From assembly GCA_964529795.1 (NCBI GenBank), contig CAZGXM010000060.1, forward strand, positions 1-16,690: a stretch of DNA of 16,690 nt, in the 5' to 3' direction. Under the pieces are notes generated by a model. The model did not search any database. It had not been told where the DNA came from and saw only the letters and a program-made list of their open reading frames with translations. The position numbers and the translations under genes were made by a program. Positions 6,956 through 14,252 of this stretch are shown piece by piece (the first letter of the stretch is position 1; each line of letters begins with the position of its first letter). The DNA is from CAZGXM01 sp964529795. GTDB lineage: Bacteria > Bacillota > JADQBR01.

Positions 6956-7099
6956 GTTCGAAAAGTTCATCGTAGCAGGAGCAAGAAGTTCAAGGCGCGA
7001 AGGCTTTGAGACGCGGAGCGTACTGGTGGCGTACGTGAGCAGTCTCAAAGACTGAGCAACGCGGAAATTCGCCGCTCACCTACGGTGGACTTTTCGAAC
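6956..7099. repeat. 144-bp nested palindromic element (MITE-like or structured repeat)
   Basis: The outer 20-base arms, 6956-6975 and 7080-7099, are inverted copies with two mismatches; the ends read GTTCGAAAAG and CTTTTCGAAC. Inside are CTTTGAGAC (7004-7012) with GTCTCAAAG (7042-7050), and CGTAC (7019-7023) with GTACG (7031-7035), so the whole element could fold as one long imperfect hairpin. It contains no ORF with a start signal and shows no obvious target duplication. It begins 23 bp after the copA stop and separates copA from the small genes. Similar GC-rich palindromes ending near an AAAAGT/ACTTTT pair are, to my recollection, dispersed in Clostridia genomes. Confidence 0.75.
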
Positions 7100-7121
7100 A
7101 ACCTCTTGAAATTAAAGTTTG

Positions 7122-9647
7122 TCATTCATCTCTCTCCTGCTCTTCAAACCCTGGTTTTCTGGCAGGTTGTAAAGCCGACATATCCTTCAGTTTTCCTGCC
7201 ATTTGCTTTGCCTCTCGATTCCGAAAATCTTTATAGGGGTCAAACCCCCGCAAACGTAAAGCATTGGTCACAACGGATACCGAGCTGAAGGCCATGGCGG
7301 CTCCGGCAATTACCGGTGACAATAATCCAAGTGCAGCAATGGGAATGCCCAGGGTATTGTATATTAGCGCCCAGAACAGGTTTTGCCTGATATTTCGCAT
7401 GGTTGCCCGGCTGAGCTTGATAGCGGCGGAAATCCCTCTTAAATCACCGCGCATTAAGGTTATGTCTGCAGCCTCCATGGCAACATCCGTACCCGTGCCA
7501 ATAGCCATACCGACATCAGCCGTAGCCAGAGCGGGGGCGTCATTAATACCGTCACCAACCATAGCCACCACTTTCCCTTCTTCTTTCAGACCTTTTACTT
7601 TTTCCGCCTTGTCTTCGGGCAGCACCTCGGCCAGAATATGCTCCTTTTTGATATTTACCTGCTCAGCAATGGCTTCTGCTGTCCGGCGGTTATCCCCGGT
7701 AATCATCCAGACTTCTATGCCCATTTTCTGTAACTGTTTAATTGCGGTTGCAGAAGTTTCCTTGACCGTGTCTGCAACCGCGACAACTCCTGCAACCCGG
7801 TCATCAATTGCCACCAAAATTGCTGTTTTGCCTTGGTTCTCCAGCTCACGGACTTTGTCTTTTAATTGGGTGGTGTCGATATTATTCTTCTCCATCAATT
7901 TATGGTTCCCCGCCAGCAGTCTTTGTCCCTCAACATAGGCTTCGATCCCGTATCCGGGAACAGCATTGAAATCCTTGACTTCTTGTATATCCATCCCTCT
8001 TTCATTAACATTCTCCACAATAGCTTGGGCCAACGGGTGTTCGGAGTTTTTTTCTGCTGCCGCAACCAAGGTAAGCAGTTTGTCCCGCGAATAATCCTGC
8101 AGTATGGAAGCCACATCTGTTACCTTGGGTGCTCCCACGGTAATGGTACCGGTCTTGTCAAGTACGATGGTATTTATTTTATGTGCTTTCTCCAAATGTT
8201 CACCGCCCTTGATCAAAATGCCTTTTTCAGCACCTTTACCGGTACCAACCATGATAGAAGTAGGTGTAGCCAGTCCCAGGGCACACGGACAGGCAATGAC
8301 CAGCACAGCGGTAAAGTTGATCAATGCCCTGGCCAAATTGCCCGGGGCGGCAACAAAATACCAAATAAGGAAAGTAGTTACCGCTATTACCACTACCGCC
8401 GGTACAAAATACCCGGAAATTACGTCCGCCATGCGTTGAATGGGTGCTTTGGAACCTTGCGCATCTTCCACAATCTTAATTATTTGCGCCAGCGCTGTTT
8501 CAGCGCCAACTTTGGTTGCTTCAAACTTGAAGCTCCCATACTTGTTTATGGTCGCTCCGATAACTTCGTCACCGACTTTCTTGTCCACGGGAATGCTCTC
8601 GCCGGTGAGCATGGATTCATCCACTGTGGAGTAGCCTTCTTTGATTATCCCGTCCACCGGTATCTTTTCCCCCGGCCGCACCAGCACCAGGTCTCCTGCC
8701 CGGACTTCTTCCACCGGGATTGCCATCTCTTTTCCCTCACGAATTACCGTCGCCGTTTTCGCCTGTAGTCCCATTAATTTTTTAATTGCCTCTGAGGTTC
8801 GACCCTTCGCCCGAGCTTCCAGCAAGCGACCGAGGATAATCAAGGTGATAATTACCGCAGCGGTTTCATAATACACATGACCGTCGGTAACAAAAGTATT
8901 GACAACACTAAAGAAATATGCGGCACTGGTGCCCAAAGCAATGAGCACATCCATATTGGCGGTTCCGTGGCGCAGGTTTTGAAAAGCACCGCGGTAAAAC
9001 TGCCAGCCTGCTATGAACTGTACCGGGGTCGCCACCACAAATTGAAACACTTTATTATGGATAATTGGCGGGAAAGGAATGTTCAAGAGTTCGCTAAACA
9101 TATACATCAACAACGGTATTGACAGGGCAGCAGACATTACCAGCAAGATAAGCTGGCGTCTTTCCTCCCGCTGCCGTTCCCGCTTTTCTTGGTCCTCGTC
9201 AAAACGTGTCTCAGCACTTTTTGCCTCATAGCCCAAATCAGCAATAGCCTTTCTGATGTCATCAAAATTAATTTGAGCCGGGTCATACTCCACCGTGGCC
9301 CGTTCCATGGCAAAATTGACACTTGCCCTGGTTACCCCTTCCAGGCCGTTTAGTTTTTTATCAATTTTACTGGCACAGGAAGCACAGCTCATACCGCTGA
9401 TTTTCAGGTCTGCCTTCTCTTTGCCTCCCACTTCATACCCCAGTCCCTTAATTACCTCCGCAAACTTGCCAGGTCGGACCGAGTCAGGGTTATAAGCCAC
9501 TTTCGCCTGTTCCACCGCAAAGTTTACGTTTGCCTCTTTTACACCGTCTAATTTAGACAAAGCTTTTTCTATTTTTACCGCACAGGAAGCACAGCTCATA
9601 CCTTTTATTTTTAAGGTCATGCTTTTTTCATTGTTTTCGCTGTCCAT
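7122..9647 (-). CDS. copA: Cu+-exporting P1B-type ATPase with two heavy-metal-associated domains
   Basis: Pumps Cu(I) out of the cytoplasm using ATP. The 841 residues contain two N-terminal metal-binding domains, each with GMSCASC (16-22 and 85-91), then the actuator-domain TGE (348-350), the membrane CPC motif (453-455), the phosphorylation site DKTGT (497-501), the nucleotide-domain SEHP (535-538) and GDGIND (698-703). The TM7/TM8 copper signatures YN (763-764) and MxxSS (785-789) identify the Cu+ subtype rather than Cd/Zn. A basic, charged tail of about 40 residues follows the last helix. I chose the ATG at 9647 over the GTG three codons upstream, because GAGGTG then sits 6 bases away. It has its own promoter region containing a palindrome at 9713-9727, and small CxxxC genes lie downstream, so it probably heads a copper-resistance operon. 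Confidence 0.95.
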   Translation of the reverse strand: MDSENNEKSMTLKIKGMSCASCAVKIEKALSKLDGVKEANVNFAVEQAKVAYNPDSVRPGKFAEVIKGLGYEVGGKEKADLKISGMSCASCASKIDKKLNGLEGVTRASVNFAMERATVEYDPAQINFDDIRKAIADLGYEAKSAETRFDEDQEKRERQREERRQLILLVMSAALSIPLLMYMFSELLNIPFPPIIHNKVFQFVVATPVQFIAGWQFYRGAFQNLRHGTANMDVLIALGTSAAYFFSVVNTFVTDGHVYYETAAVIITLIILGRLLEARAKGRTSEAIKKLMGLQAKTATVIREGKEMAIPVEEVRAGDLVLVRPGEKIPVDGIIKEGYSTVDESMLTGESIPVDKKVGDEVIGATINKYGSFKFEATKVGAETALAQIIKIVEDAQGSKAPIQRMADVISGYFVPAVVVIAVTTFLIWYFVAAPGNLARALINFTAVLVIACPCALGLATPTSIMVGTGKGAEKGILIKGGEHLEKAHKINTIVLDKTGTITVGAPKVTDVASILQDYSRDKLLTLVAAAEKNSEHPLAQAIVENVNERGMDIQEVKDFNAVPGYGIEAYVEGQRLLAGNHKLMEKNNIDTTQLKDKVRELENQGKTAILVAIDDRVAGVVAVADTVKETSATAIKQLQKMGIEVWMITGDNRRTAEAIAEQVNIKKEHILAEVLPEDKAEKVKGLKEEGKVVAMVGDGINDAPALATADVGMAIGTGTDVAMEAADITLMRGDLRGISAAIKLSRATMRNIRQNLFWALIYNTLGIPIAALGLLSPVIAGAAMAFSSVSVVTNALRLRGFDPYKDFRNREAKQMAGKLKDMSALQPARKPGFEEQERDE

Positions 9648-9712
9648 AAATAACACCTCAGCTGAAATATATTTTTCAGAATGTAATATTTCCCCGACCG
9701 ATTTAAATTATT

Positions 9713-9727
9713 TACGTTAGGAACGTA
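9713..9727. promoter_or_regulatory. Palindrome in the copA promoter, candidate metal-repressor operator
   Basis: TACGTT-AGG-AACGTA is a perfect 6+6 palindrome about 65 bp before the copA start. On the minus strand it begins at the last base of TACAAT, a good -10 candidate, with TTGTCT 18 bases further upstream as a possible -35. A repressor bound here would cover the start of transcription. It does not resemble the known CopY or CsoR operator sequences that I can recall, so the regulator is unknown. Confidence 0.45.
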
Positions 9728-9753
9728 TTGTAAAATATACCTGTCCTGGAAGA

Positions 9754-9786
9754 CAAAAAAGGGTTGAACTGAGCAGCCAACCCTTT
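9754..9786 (-). terminator. Terminator of the DUF302 gene
   Basis: On the minus strand AAAGGGTTG pairs with CAACCCTTT around an 11-base loop, followed by a run of T. It lies 36 bases after the DUF302 stop codon, so that gene and copA are probably separate transcripts. Confidence 0.8.
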
Positions 9787-9821
9787 AGTGTAAAGATACG
9801 GTATATATTCTTTTATTCAAG

Positions 9822-10208
9822 CTATTTGGCTTCATCCAAAGCTTTCCTGATAGTTTTTTCTACTTCTTGAGCAAATACGCGAAGCTCGTCACTTTTAAGC
9901 ATTTCCATAAATACCGTGGGTTTTACCATGCCCAGCTTAGTCTGGCCCTGGTCTTTAAACACCACTACCTTGCAGGGTAAAAAGTAGATTACATTCATAT
10001 TATGTTCCAATGCCTCTTTTGCCTTGTGCGGGTTGCATACCTCCAGAATTCTTGCCTCACCTGCAAACTTCACCCCTTTTTCCTTTAGCTTGGCCGGCAC
10101 GTCAAGCTCCCATAGAGTCCCGAATTTCAACTCCTTAAGGGCATTTTTTACATCCTCGACCGCCTGTTCCAAAGGTTTTTGTGTTACCACAGTATAATCG
10201 AAATTCAT
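9822..10208 (-). CDS. DUF302-family protein
   Basis: A 128-residue soluble protein of the DUF302 family, whose biochemical role is not settled. Visible family features are an N-terminal helix-strand unit (residues 1-35), the segment ARILEVCNPHKAKEAL in the middle, the strand NVIYFLPCKVVVF, and a C-terminal helix. Two cysteines are visible, one in LEVCNP and one in FLPCK. I prefer the ATG at 10208; a TTG one codon upstream is possible because GGGGGT lies 6 bases from the TTG and 9 from the ATG. It stands just upstream of copA but has its own terminator. A decayed copy of this gene is found at 13946-14059. A link to metal or redox stress is only suggested by the neighbourhood. Confidence 0.85.
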   Translation of the reverse strand: MNFDYTVVTQKPLEQAVEDVKNALKELKFGTLWELDVPAKLKEKGVKFAGEARILEVCNPHKAKEALEHNMNVIYFLPCKVVVFKDQGQTKLGMVKPTVFMEMLKSDELRVFAQEVEKTIRKALDEAK

Positions 10209-10520
10209 CAACTCAAAACCCCCTATAATTTTATTATGTATAGTTTACCAAAAGAATTTGTCTAAAATGTGAAAAAGCTATATAGAATTTGTGAAGGTCA
10301 ATTTCCGGTGCTTACGCAAAAACTGATATAATTATCTATTATAAAGGCTCCATGTCAATGAAACACGCTAGCTGGTGCATTCTTCAATGGAATATAATGT
10401 GAAAATACCACTCGATGCGTAAGAACCATACTTTTTGTGAGTTGTCCAGTGAGCGAAAGACATACATGTCAATATATTACATTTTGTCAGTTTTTATTTG
10501 CGAAATGCAGGTTTAATAAA
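10209..10520. other. Intergenic region between DUF302 and permease genes, no gene
   Basis: The part next to the DUF302 gene must carry its promoter; TAGACA with TATACA 16 bases on (minus strand) is a weak candidate. TGTGAA occurs at about 10268-10273 and 10290-10295, one 22-base step apart, and this segment is conserved beside the DUF302 remnant at 14092-14126. The remainder up to 10520 is AT-rich with no ribosome binding site or convincing open frame. Confidence 0.6.
10261..10295. repeat. Direct repeat, copy 1 (DUF302 upstream region)
   Basis: This 35-base segment matches 14092-14126 with four mismatches. The shared core includes TAAAATGTGAAAAA and ATATAGAATTTGTGAA. Both copies lie on the upstream side of a minus-strand DUF302 sequence, one intact and one decayed, so they mark an old duplication that included regulatory DNA. 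Confidence 0.8.
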
Positions 10521-10563
10521 AAGAAAAAGTAGCAGTTTTGTGGTGAGAATTTAATTGCTACTT
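10521..10563 (-). terminator. Probable terminator of the TauE/SafE permease gene
   Basis: On the minus strand AAGTAGCA pairs with TGCTACTT across a 21-base loop and a T-rich tail (TTTTTCTTTTT) follows. It lies 40 bases after the permease stop. The loop is long, so efficiency is uncertain. Confidence 0.55.
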
Positions 10564-10602
10564 GGAATCATTATTAGCGTTCCGCCGCAGGATTATTCTG
10601 TG

Positions 10603-11547
10603 TCATTTTCTCAAAGTCGAATGCTCTTTTTGCTTTACTTGTCCAGTATAAGTAATAATTAACCAAACTAATAAACATGCATTAATAATCCCAAGTATTA
10701 ATCCCGAAATAGAGATTATATAAAGGAAAACCAGGTTTGGCGGTAGAGCGCTGATGAATTTAGCTGCTACGGGTTCCAAAACAGTCCACCAGATGCGAAA
10801 GCTTGTCAGGGCAATAACCACTGCCAGTATCCTTTTCAGAAGAGTATTATTAAGCCGGTGACTCAAATAACCGCCTAATTGAGCTCCGGGAATGACTCCC
10901 GCAACCAGAGCCAGTGCCTGCAGGGGCTCCACCAACCCTGCAGAAATTTTGCCGCCGAGACCTGCCAGAGATGAGAGTAAGACTATGCCGAGATTGCTGC
11001 CCAGCGCTATTTTGGTGGGAATACCCAGGATGTTGATTAATGCGGGGACCATGAGGAAGGAACCACCCTGACCCACCAGACCTCCCGTAAAACCCACTGT
11101 TGCCGCCAACAGTACAGCCAGCGGGCGGTTGAAATCCAATTCTGAAGCAGCAGCTTCTTCCCTCAGGGGCTCTTCCCCGGTCTTGACCAGTATCAAGATA
11201 GCTGCTGACAGCGCCATGATACCAAAAACTGTCAGCAAAATACCTTCCGTCATAAAACCGGAAAGGTGCGCTCCGATAAATGAAGCTGCAACAATGACAG
11301 GTCCCATCCAATAGATCAGGAGCGGGTTAATCACACGATAACGGCGGTGTGCCATAAACCCCGAGGCGCTACCTACCAATCCCTGTACCATGGTCAATCC
11401 GCTGACAGACTTCATGGTCAGCGCAGGCAACCCCAGCCTGGCGGGGAGATAAAGCAGCACCGGTGCGATCAAAATCCCCCCGCCGATACCCAGCATGCCT
11501 GACAATACTCCTATTGACAAACCTGTGAATACTAAAAAAGCCAGCAC
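10603..11547 (-). CDS. TauE/SafE (TSUP) family membrane permease
   Basis: Integral membrane protein of 314 residues with about eight predicted helices, the size expected for the TauE/SafE family of sulfite, sulfonate and organic-anion transporters. The family's internal duplication is visible: a Gly-rich loop GMLGIGGGILIAPVLLYL (17-34) in the first half and GLVGQGGSFLMVPALI in the second. The GTG start at 11547 has GGTGAGGCG just upstream. It lies 76 bp after selD on the same strand with no terminator between, so co-transcription is likely. The neighbourhood suggests a sulfur or selenium oxyanion as substrate, but nothing in the sequence proves this. TSUP substrate specificity cannot be read from motifs. 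Confidence 0.85.
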   Translation of the reverse strand: MLAFLVFTGLSIGVLSGMLGIGGGILIAPVLLYLPARLGLPALTMKSVSGLTMVQGLVGSASGFMAHRRYRVINPLLIYWMGPVIVAASFIGAHLSGFMTEGILLTVFGIMALSAAILILVKTGEEPLREEAAASELDFNRPLAVLLAATVGFTGGLVGQGGSFLMVPALINILGIPTKIALGSNLGIVLLSSLAGLGGKISAGLVEPLQALALVAGVIPGAQLGGYLSHRLNNTLLKRILAVVIALTSFRIWWTVLEPVAAKFISALPPNLVFLYIISISGLILGIINACLLVWLIITYTGQVKQKEHSTLRK

Positions 11548-11623
11548 AGTATCGCCTCACCCGAAAAAGTTATAAAGATCTTTTGAAAAAGCTGTAAGTA
11601 CGGACCTGTTCAAAGCAGCCGTC

Positions 11624-12676
11624 TTAAACAGTAACCTCAATTTTTCCTGCTGTCCCCGCCCTGATTTCCCCTATCTGCACAGTAAGTATTCCCGCTGTTG
11701 ACAGAAGCTTTTTTGCGTCAGCGACAGAATCTGCCGGCATTGAGAACAAGAGTCCGCCAGAGGTTTGCGCATCCGCCAACAATAATTTGTCACCCTCAGT
11801 CAGACTGCTGTCCCACAAAATTTTATCCTTGAGATATTCTAAATTGCGGCGGGTACCGCCCGGCACAAAGCCCTGTTTTAGCAGTTCCCTGGTACCCTTA
11901 ATTACCGGAACATTGGCAATGCTGATTTCAGCTTCCCTCCCGCTGCTTTCTACCATTTCATATAGATGTCCCAGCAGTCCAAAACCGGTGATATCAGTAC
12001 AGGCGTTAACTTCTAAGCCTGCCCGGACAATAATTTCAGCGGCATTTTTATTTAACTCTTTCATCACTTCTACAACCTCTTCAGCCACCTCCGGCGGACA
12101 TTTACCGTTTCTCACAGCGGTGGTGATTATCCCGCTTCCCAGAGGTTTGGTAACAAGCAGTACATCGCCGGGTTTGGCCCGGTCATTGGTCCATATTTTT
12201 TCCGGGTGAACCGTCCCCACCACCGCGAGGCCGTACTTTAGTTCGGGATTTTCAACGGTATGACCGCCAATGATTGATATTCCGGCCTCCGCAGACTTAG
12301 CGGCACCGCCCTGCAGCATACTTAGCAGGTGTTCAGTCGGGAGTTTTCCCGAAGGATAAGCCAGCATGTTCAGCGCAAACAGCGGCTTAGCCCCCATGGC
12401 ATAGACATCACTTAGAGCGTTGGCAGCGGCAATTTGGCCGAAGACATGCGGGTCATCTACCATGGGACTAAAAAAGTCACTGGTGCATACCAGGGCAGTT
12501 TCTTCATTGATTTTGTAGACGGCAGCATCATCTGCCGTGCTTGTCCCTACCAAGACATTAGGATCAGTAATTTCAGGCAATTGGCACAGTACCTGCGCCA
12601 GGTCTCCAGGACCTATTTTCCCTGCTCACCCACCACATTGGGTTAAACTGGTCAAACGGAAGCTATCACCGGACAC
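11624..12676 (-). CDS. selD: Selenide, water dikinase; itself a selenoprotein (UGA = Sec17)
   Basis: Makes monoselenophosphate from selenide and ATP, the selenium donor for selenocysteine and selenouridine. The real gene starts at GTG 12676, with AGGAGG 7 bases upstream, and reads through an in-frame TGA at 12626-12628. The N-terminus is then VSGDSFRLTSLTQCGGUAGK, which puts selenocysteine at 17 and the catalytic Lys at 20, exactly the positions of Cys17 and Lys20 in E. coli SelD. The rest is a standard SelD: GTSTADDAAVY (about 44-54), DFFSPMVDDP, IIGGHTVE and TDITGFGLLGH are all intact. Total 350 residues, the normal length. A candidate SECIS hairpin follows the TGA. A start after the TGA would drop the catalytic residues. 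The organism must therefore have selA, selB and selC elsewhere. The gene is divergent from a LysR regulator and precedes a TauE/SafE permease. Confidence 0.95.
12600..12614 (-). promoter_or_regulatory. Candidate bacterial SECIS hairpin in selD
   Basis: Beginning 11 bases after the UGA, the minus strand reads AGGTC-CTGGA-GACCT, a perfect 5-bp stem with a 5-base loop containing GG. The loop lies 17-21 bases past the UGA, within the usual distance for bacterial SECIS elements read by SelB. Bacterial SECIS sequences vary widely, so the exact structure is inference. Confidence 0.6.
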
Positions 12677-12721
12677 GATTATCCCTCCTGTGCGATTAGA
12701 TTTGTGTACTTCCATTTAACA

Positions 12722-12737
12722 TTATGGTATGCTATAA
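12722..12737. promoter_or_regulatory. Possible LysR-type operator between selD and the LysR gene
   Basis: TTAT-N8-ATAA forms an imperfect dyad and fits the loose T-N11-A rule for LysR regulators. It lies in the 130-bp divergent spacer (12677-12806), 70 bp from the LysR start and 46 bp from the selD start. The AT-rich composition makes chance matches likely. Confidence 0.3.
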
Positions 12738-12806
12738 CTAACACAAATACAAATATATAATATTTACTCTTATCATATATTGTAATTTATGGCGGGGTGT
12801 TTACTG

Positions 12807-13724
12807 ATGTTAAATTTTCATCAGCTTTGGCTCTTTAAAAAAGTGGTGGAACATCGAGGTTTTACCGCAGCTGCTGCTGCACTCCATATTTCCCAGCCTT
12901 CCATTTCCATTCAGGTAAAACAGCTGGAAAAAGACATGGGTATTGACCTTTTCGAACGCTGTGGTAAGCGGCTGCAATTGACTCAAGCAGGAGAAGAATT
13001 TTACGGCTATGCTTGCAGAATTTTTGACTTGTCTCAAGAAGCAGAACAAACCTTAAGGAATCTAAAAGGACTGGCAGGAGCCAAGATTCGTATCGGGGCC
13101 AGCACCACCCCCGGTGTCTACTTGTTACCATCCCTGGTGACCAGGTTTCGCAGGCAATACCCCGGAGTAGAGACTGACCTGCAAATAGCTAATACACGGG
13201 TAATCGAAGAAAAACTGTTGGACAATTCCATTGATTTGGCGGTACTGGGTGAAGAGTCAAGTTACGATGATAATCTGAAAATTATACCCTTGCTGAAAGA
13301 TCGTATGGTACTGGTCTGCGGCAAGGATCATGACTTGGCAGGTATGGAAAAAGTGACATTGAGTAAACTTGCCCGGCAAAAATTTGTGCTGCGCGAAAAG
13401 GGCTCCAGTACCCGTGATATTGCAGACAAAATGCTTAATAATATAGGCGTAACCGTTAAAGAAATATGGGAACTTCCGTCAACAGAAAGTATAAAGCAGG
13501 TGCTCATGTCAGGCTGGGGAGTTTCTATTCTTTCTTATTACTCTGTACGTATGGAAGTTTCTTATGGCTGCTTGACAGTGGTTCCTCTTGAAACGGGGTT
13601 TTCAGTTTCACGGAATATTAATTTAGCATGGCACCGGTTAAAAAAGTTTTCACCGGCTACAAAAATTTTTTATGACTATCTAATTAATACGTTCAGTGAA
13701 AAGAGTAATAAGAACACAATTTAA
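12807..13724 (+). CDS. LysR-family transcriptional regulator divergent from selD
   Basis: A 305-residue LysR-type regulator. The N-terminal winged helix-turn-helix spans about residues 1-60, with FTAAAAALHISQPSISIQVKQLE (19-41) as the recognition region, and the substrate-binding domain covers about 88-295 (IRIGASTTPGVYLLPSLV at its start). I chose the ATG at 12807, with GGGGTG 7 bases upstream, over the ATG at 12789, which would add six residues before the conserved N-terminus. It is transcribed away from selD and the permease, the classic LysR arrangement, so it probably controls them and itself. It resembles the CysL/CbbR-like branch and the regulators found beside selenium genes in Clostridia; which one cannot be settled by eye. 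Confidence 0.88.
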   Translation: MLNFHQLWLFKKVVEHRGFTAAAAALHISQPSISIQVKQLEKDMGIDLFERCGKRLQLTQAGEEFYGYACRIFDLSQEAEQTLRNLKGLAGAKIRIGASTTPGVYLLPSLVTRFRRQYPGVETDLQIANTRVIEEKLLDNSIDLAVLGEESSYDDNLKIIPLLKDRMVLVCGKDHDLAGMEKVTLSKLARQKFVLREKGSSTRDIADKMLNNIGVTVKEIWELPSTESIKQVLMSGWGVSILSYYSVRMEVSYGCLTVVPLETGFSVSRNINLAWHRLKKFSPATKIFYDYLINTFSEKSNKNTI

Positions 13725-13945
13725 AAGCAAGCCCTTTAAAACTTTTACTAGTTTTACTAGGCATTGTATATTGTATCTTGGAGCAACTCTTGTCTAACAA
13801 ATGTTTTGCCAACATGGTTTCCATGTATACAGGACACAAATATAACTAGCCTGCATCAAACAAGTGTGATAGTTAATGCCACTTTTACTGTGGTTAATAC
13901 AGTTGATTATCCTAAAATTGATGCCTCTAATGAGATTAGTAAAAT

Positions 13946-14059
13946 ATTAGGACACAGGTAAATAAAACTCATGTTCTTTTCCCACACAGCTTTAGCCTTA
14001 TGCGGGTTGCATACTTCTAAAATCCTGGCTTTACCCTTGAACTCTACGCCATTTTCCTT
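13946..14059 (-). pseudogene. Fragment of a second DUF302 gene
   Basis: Read on the minus strand from 14059, the sequence gives KENGVEFKGKARILEVCNPH and continues KAKAVWEKNMSFIYL before similarity is lost. This aligns without gaps to residues 42 to about 80 of the intact DUF302 protein at 9822-10208. There is no start codon with a ribosome binding site, and the N-terminal 41 codons are absent: the upstream repeat at 14092 is only 33 bases from the first matching codon. The C-terminal third is missing as well. Sequence divergence shows that the copy is old or came from a relative. Confidence 0.85.
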
Positions 14060-14091
14060 TCACTCTGATTTTAGTATCCTGGGATTAATTG

Positions 14092-14126
14092 TATAAAATG
14101 TGAAAAATAGATATAGAATTTGTGAA
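14092..14126. repeat. Direct repeat, copy 2 (upstream of the DUF302 remnant)
   Basis: This segment matches 10261-10295 at 31 of 35 bases and keeps both TGTGAA motifs. It sits on the upstream side of the decayed DUF302 fragment, as copy 1 does beside the intact gene, but much closer because coding DNA has been lost between. Confidence 0.8.
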
Positions 14127-14252
14127 ATTTCTATAAGACCCCTTGAATACCATTCATTAAAAAGATCTAAGTATAAACTTCATTTTTATCAACATAATAA
14201 CAATTAGGATGAAATAGGTTTTAGTCCACAAATAATTAACGAGGTGTTATCA

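Larger units (their letters stand above)
13725..14252. other. Decayed intergenic region between the LysR and NhaC genes
   Basis: No intact gene is supported in these 528 bases. A plus-strand open frame at 13764-13961 (65 codons) has no ribosome binding site; its last 45 codons read like protein and may be a remnant that I cannot name. It runs into the minus-strand DUF302 fragment at 13946-14059. The direct repeat at 14092-14126 follows. The last 100 bases are AT-rich and should contain the NhaC promoter, with GAGGTG at 14241-14246. Confidence 0.65.

Noticed and set aside
6956..7099. CRISPR repeat or simple terminator as explanation for the palindrome
   Set aside because: There is no repeated unit with spacers, and the structure is far longer than a terminator and lacks a directly following T run on the minus strand.
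7264..8871. Several long plus-strand open frames opposite copA
   Set aside because: They are antisense shadows of a well-conserved P-type ATPase and have no start signals.
12581..12676. selD as a pseudogene broken by a stop codon
   Set aside because: The stop is TGA at the exact selenocysteine position, flanks are conserved, and the remainder is intact.
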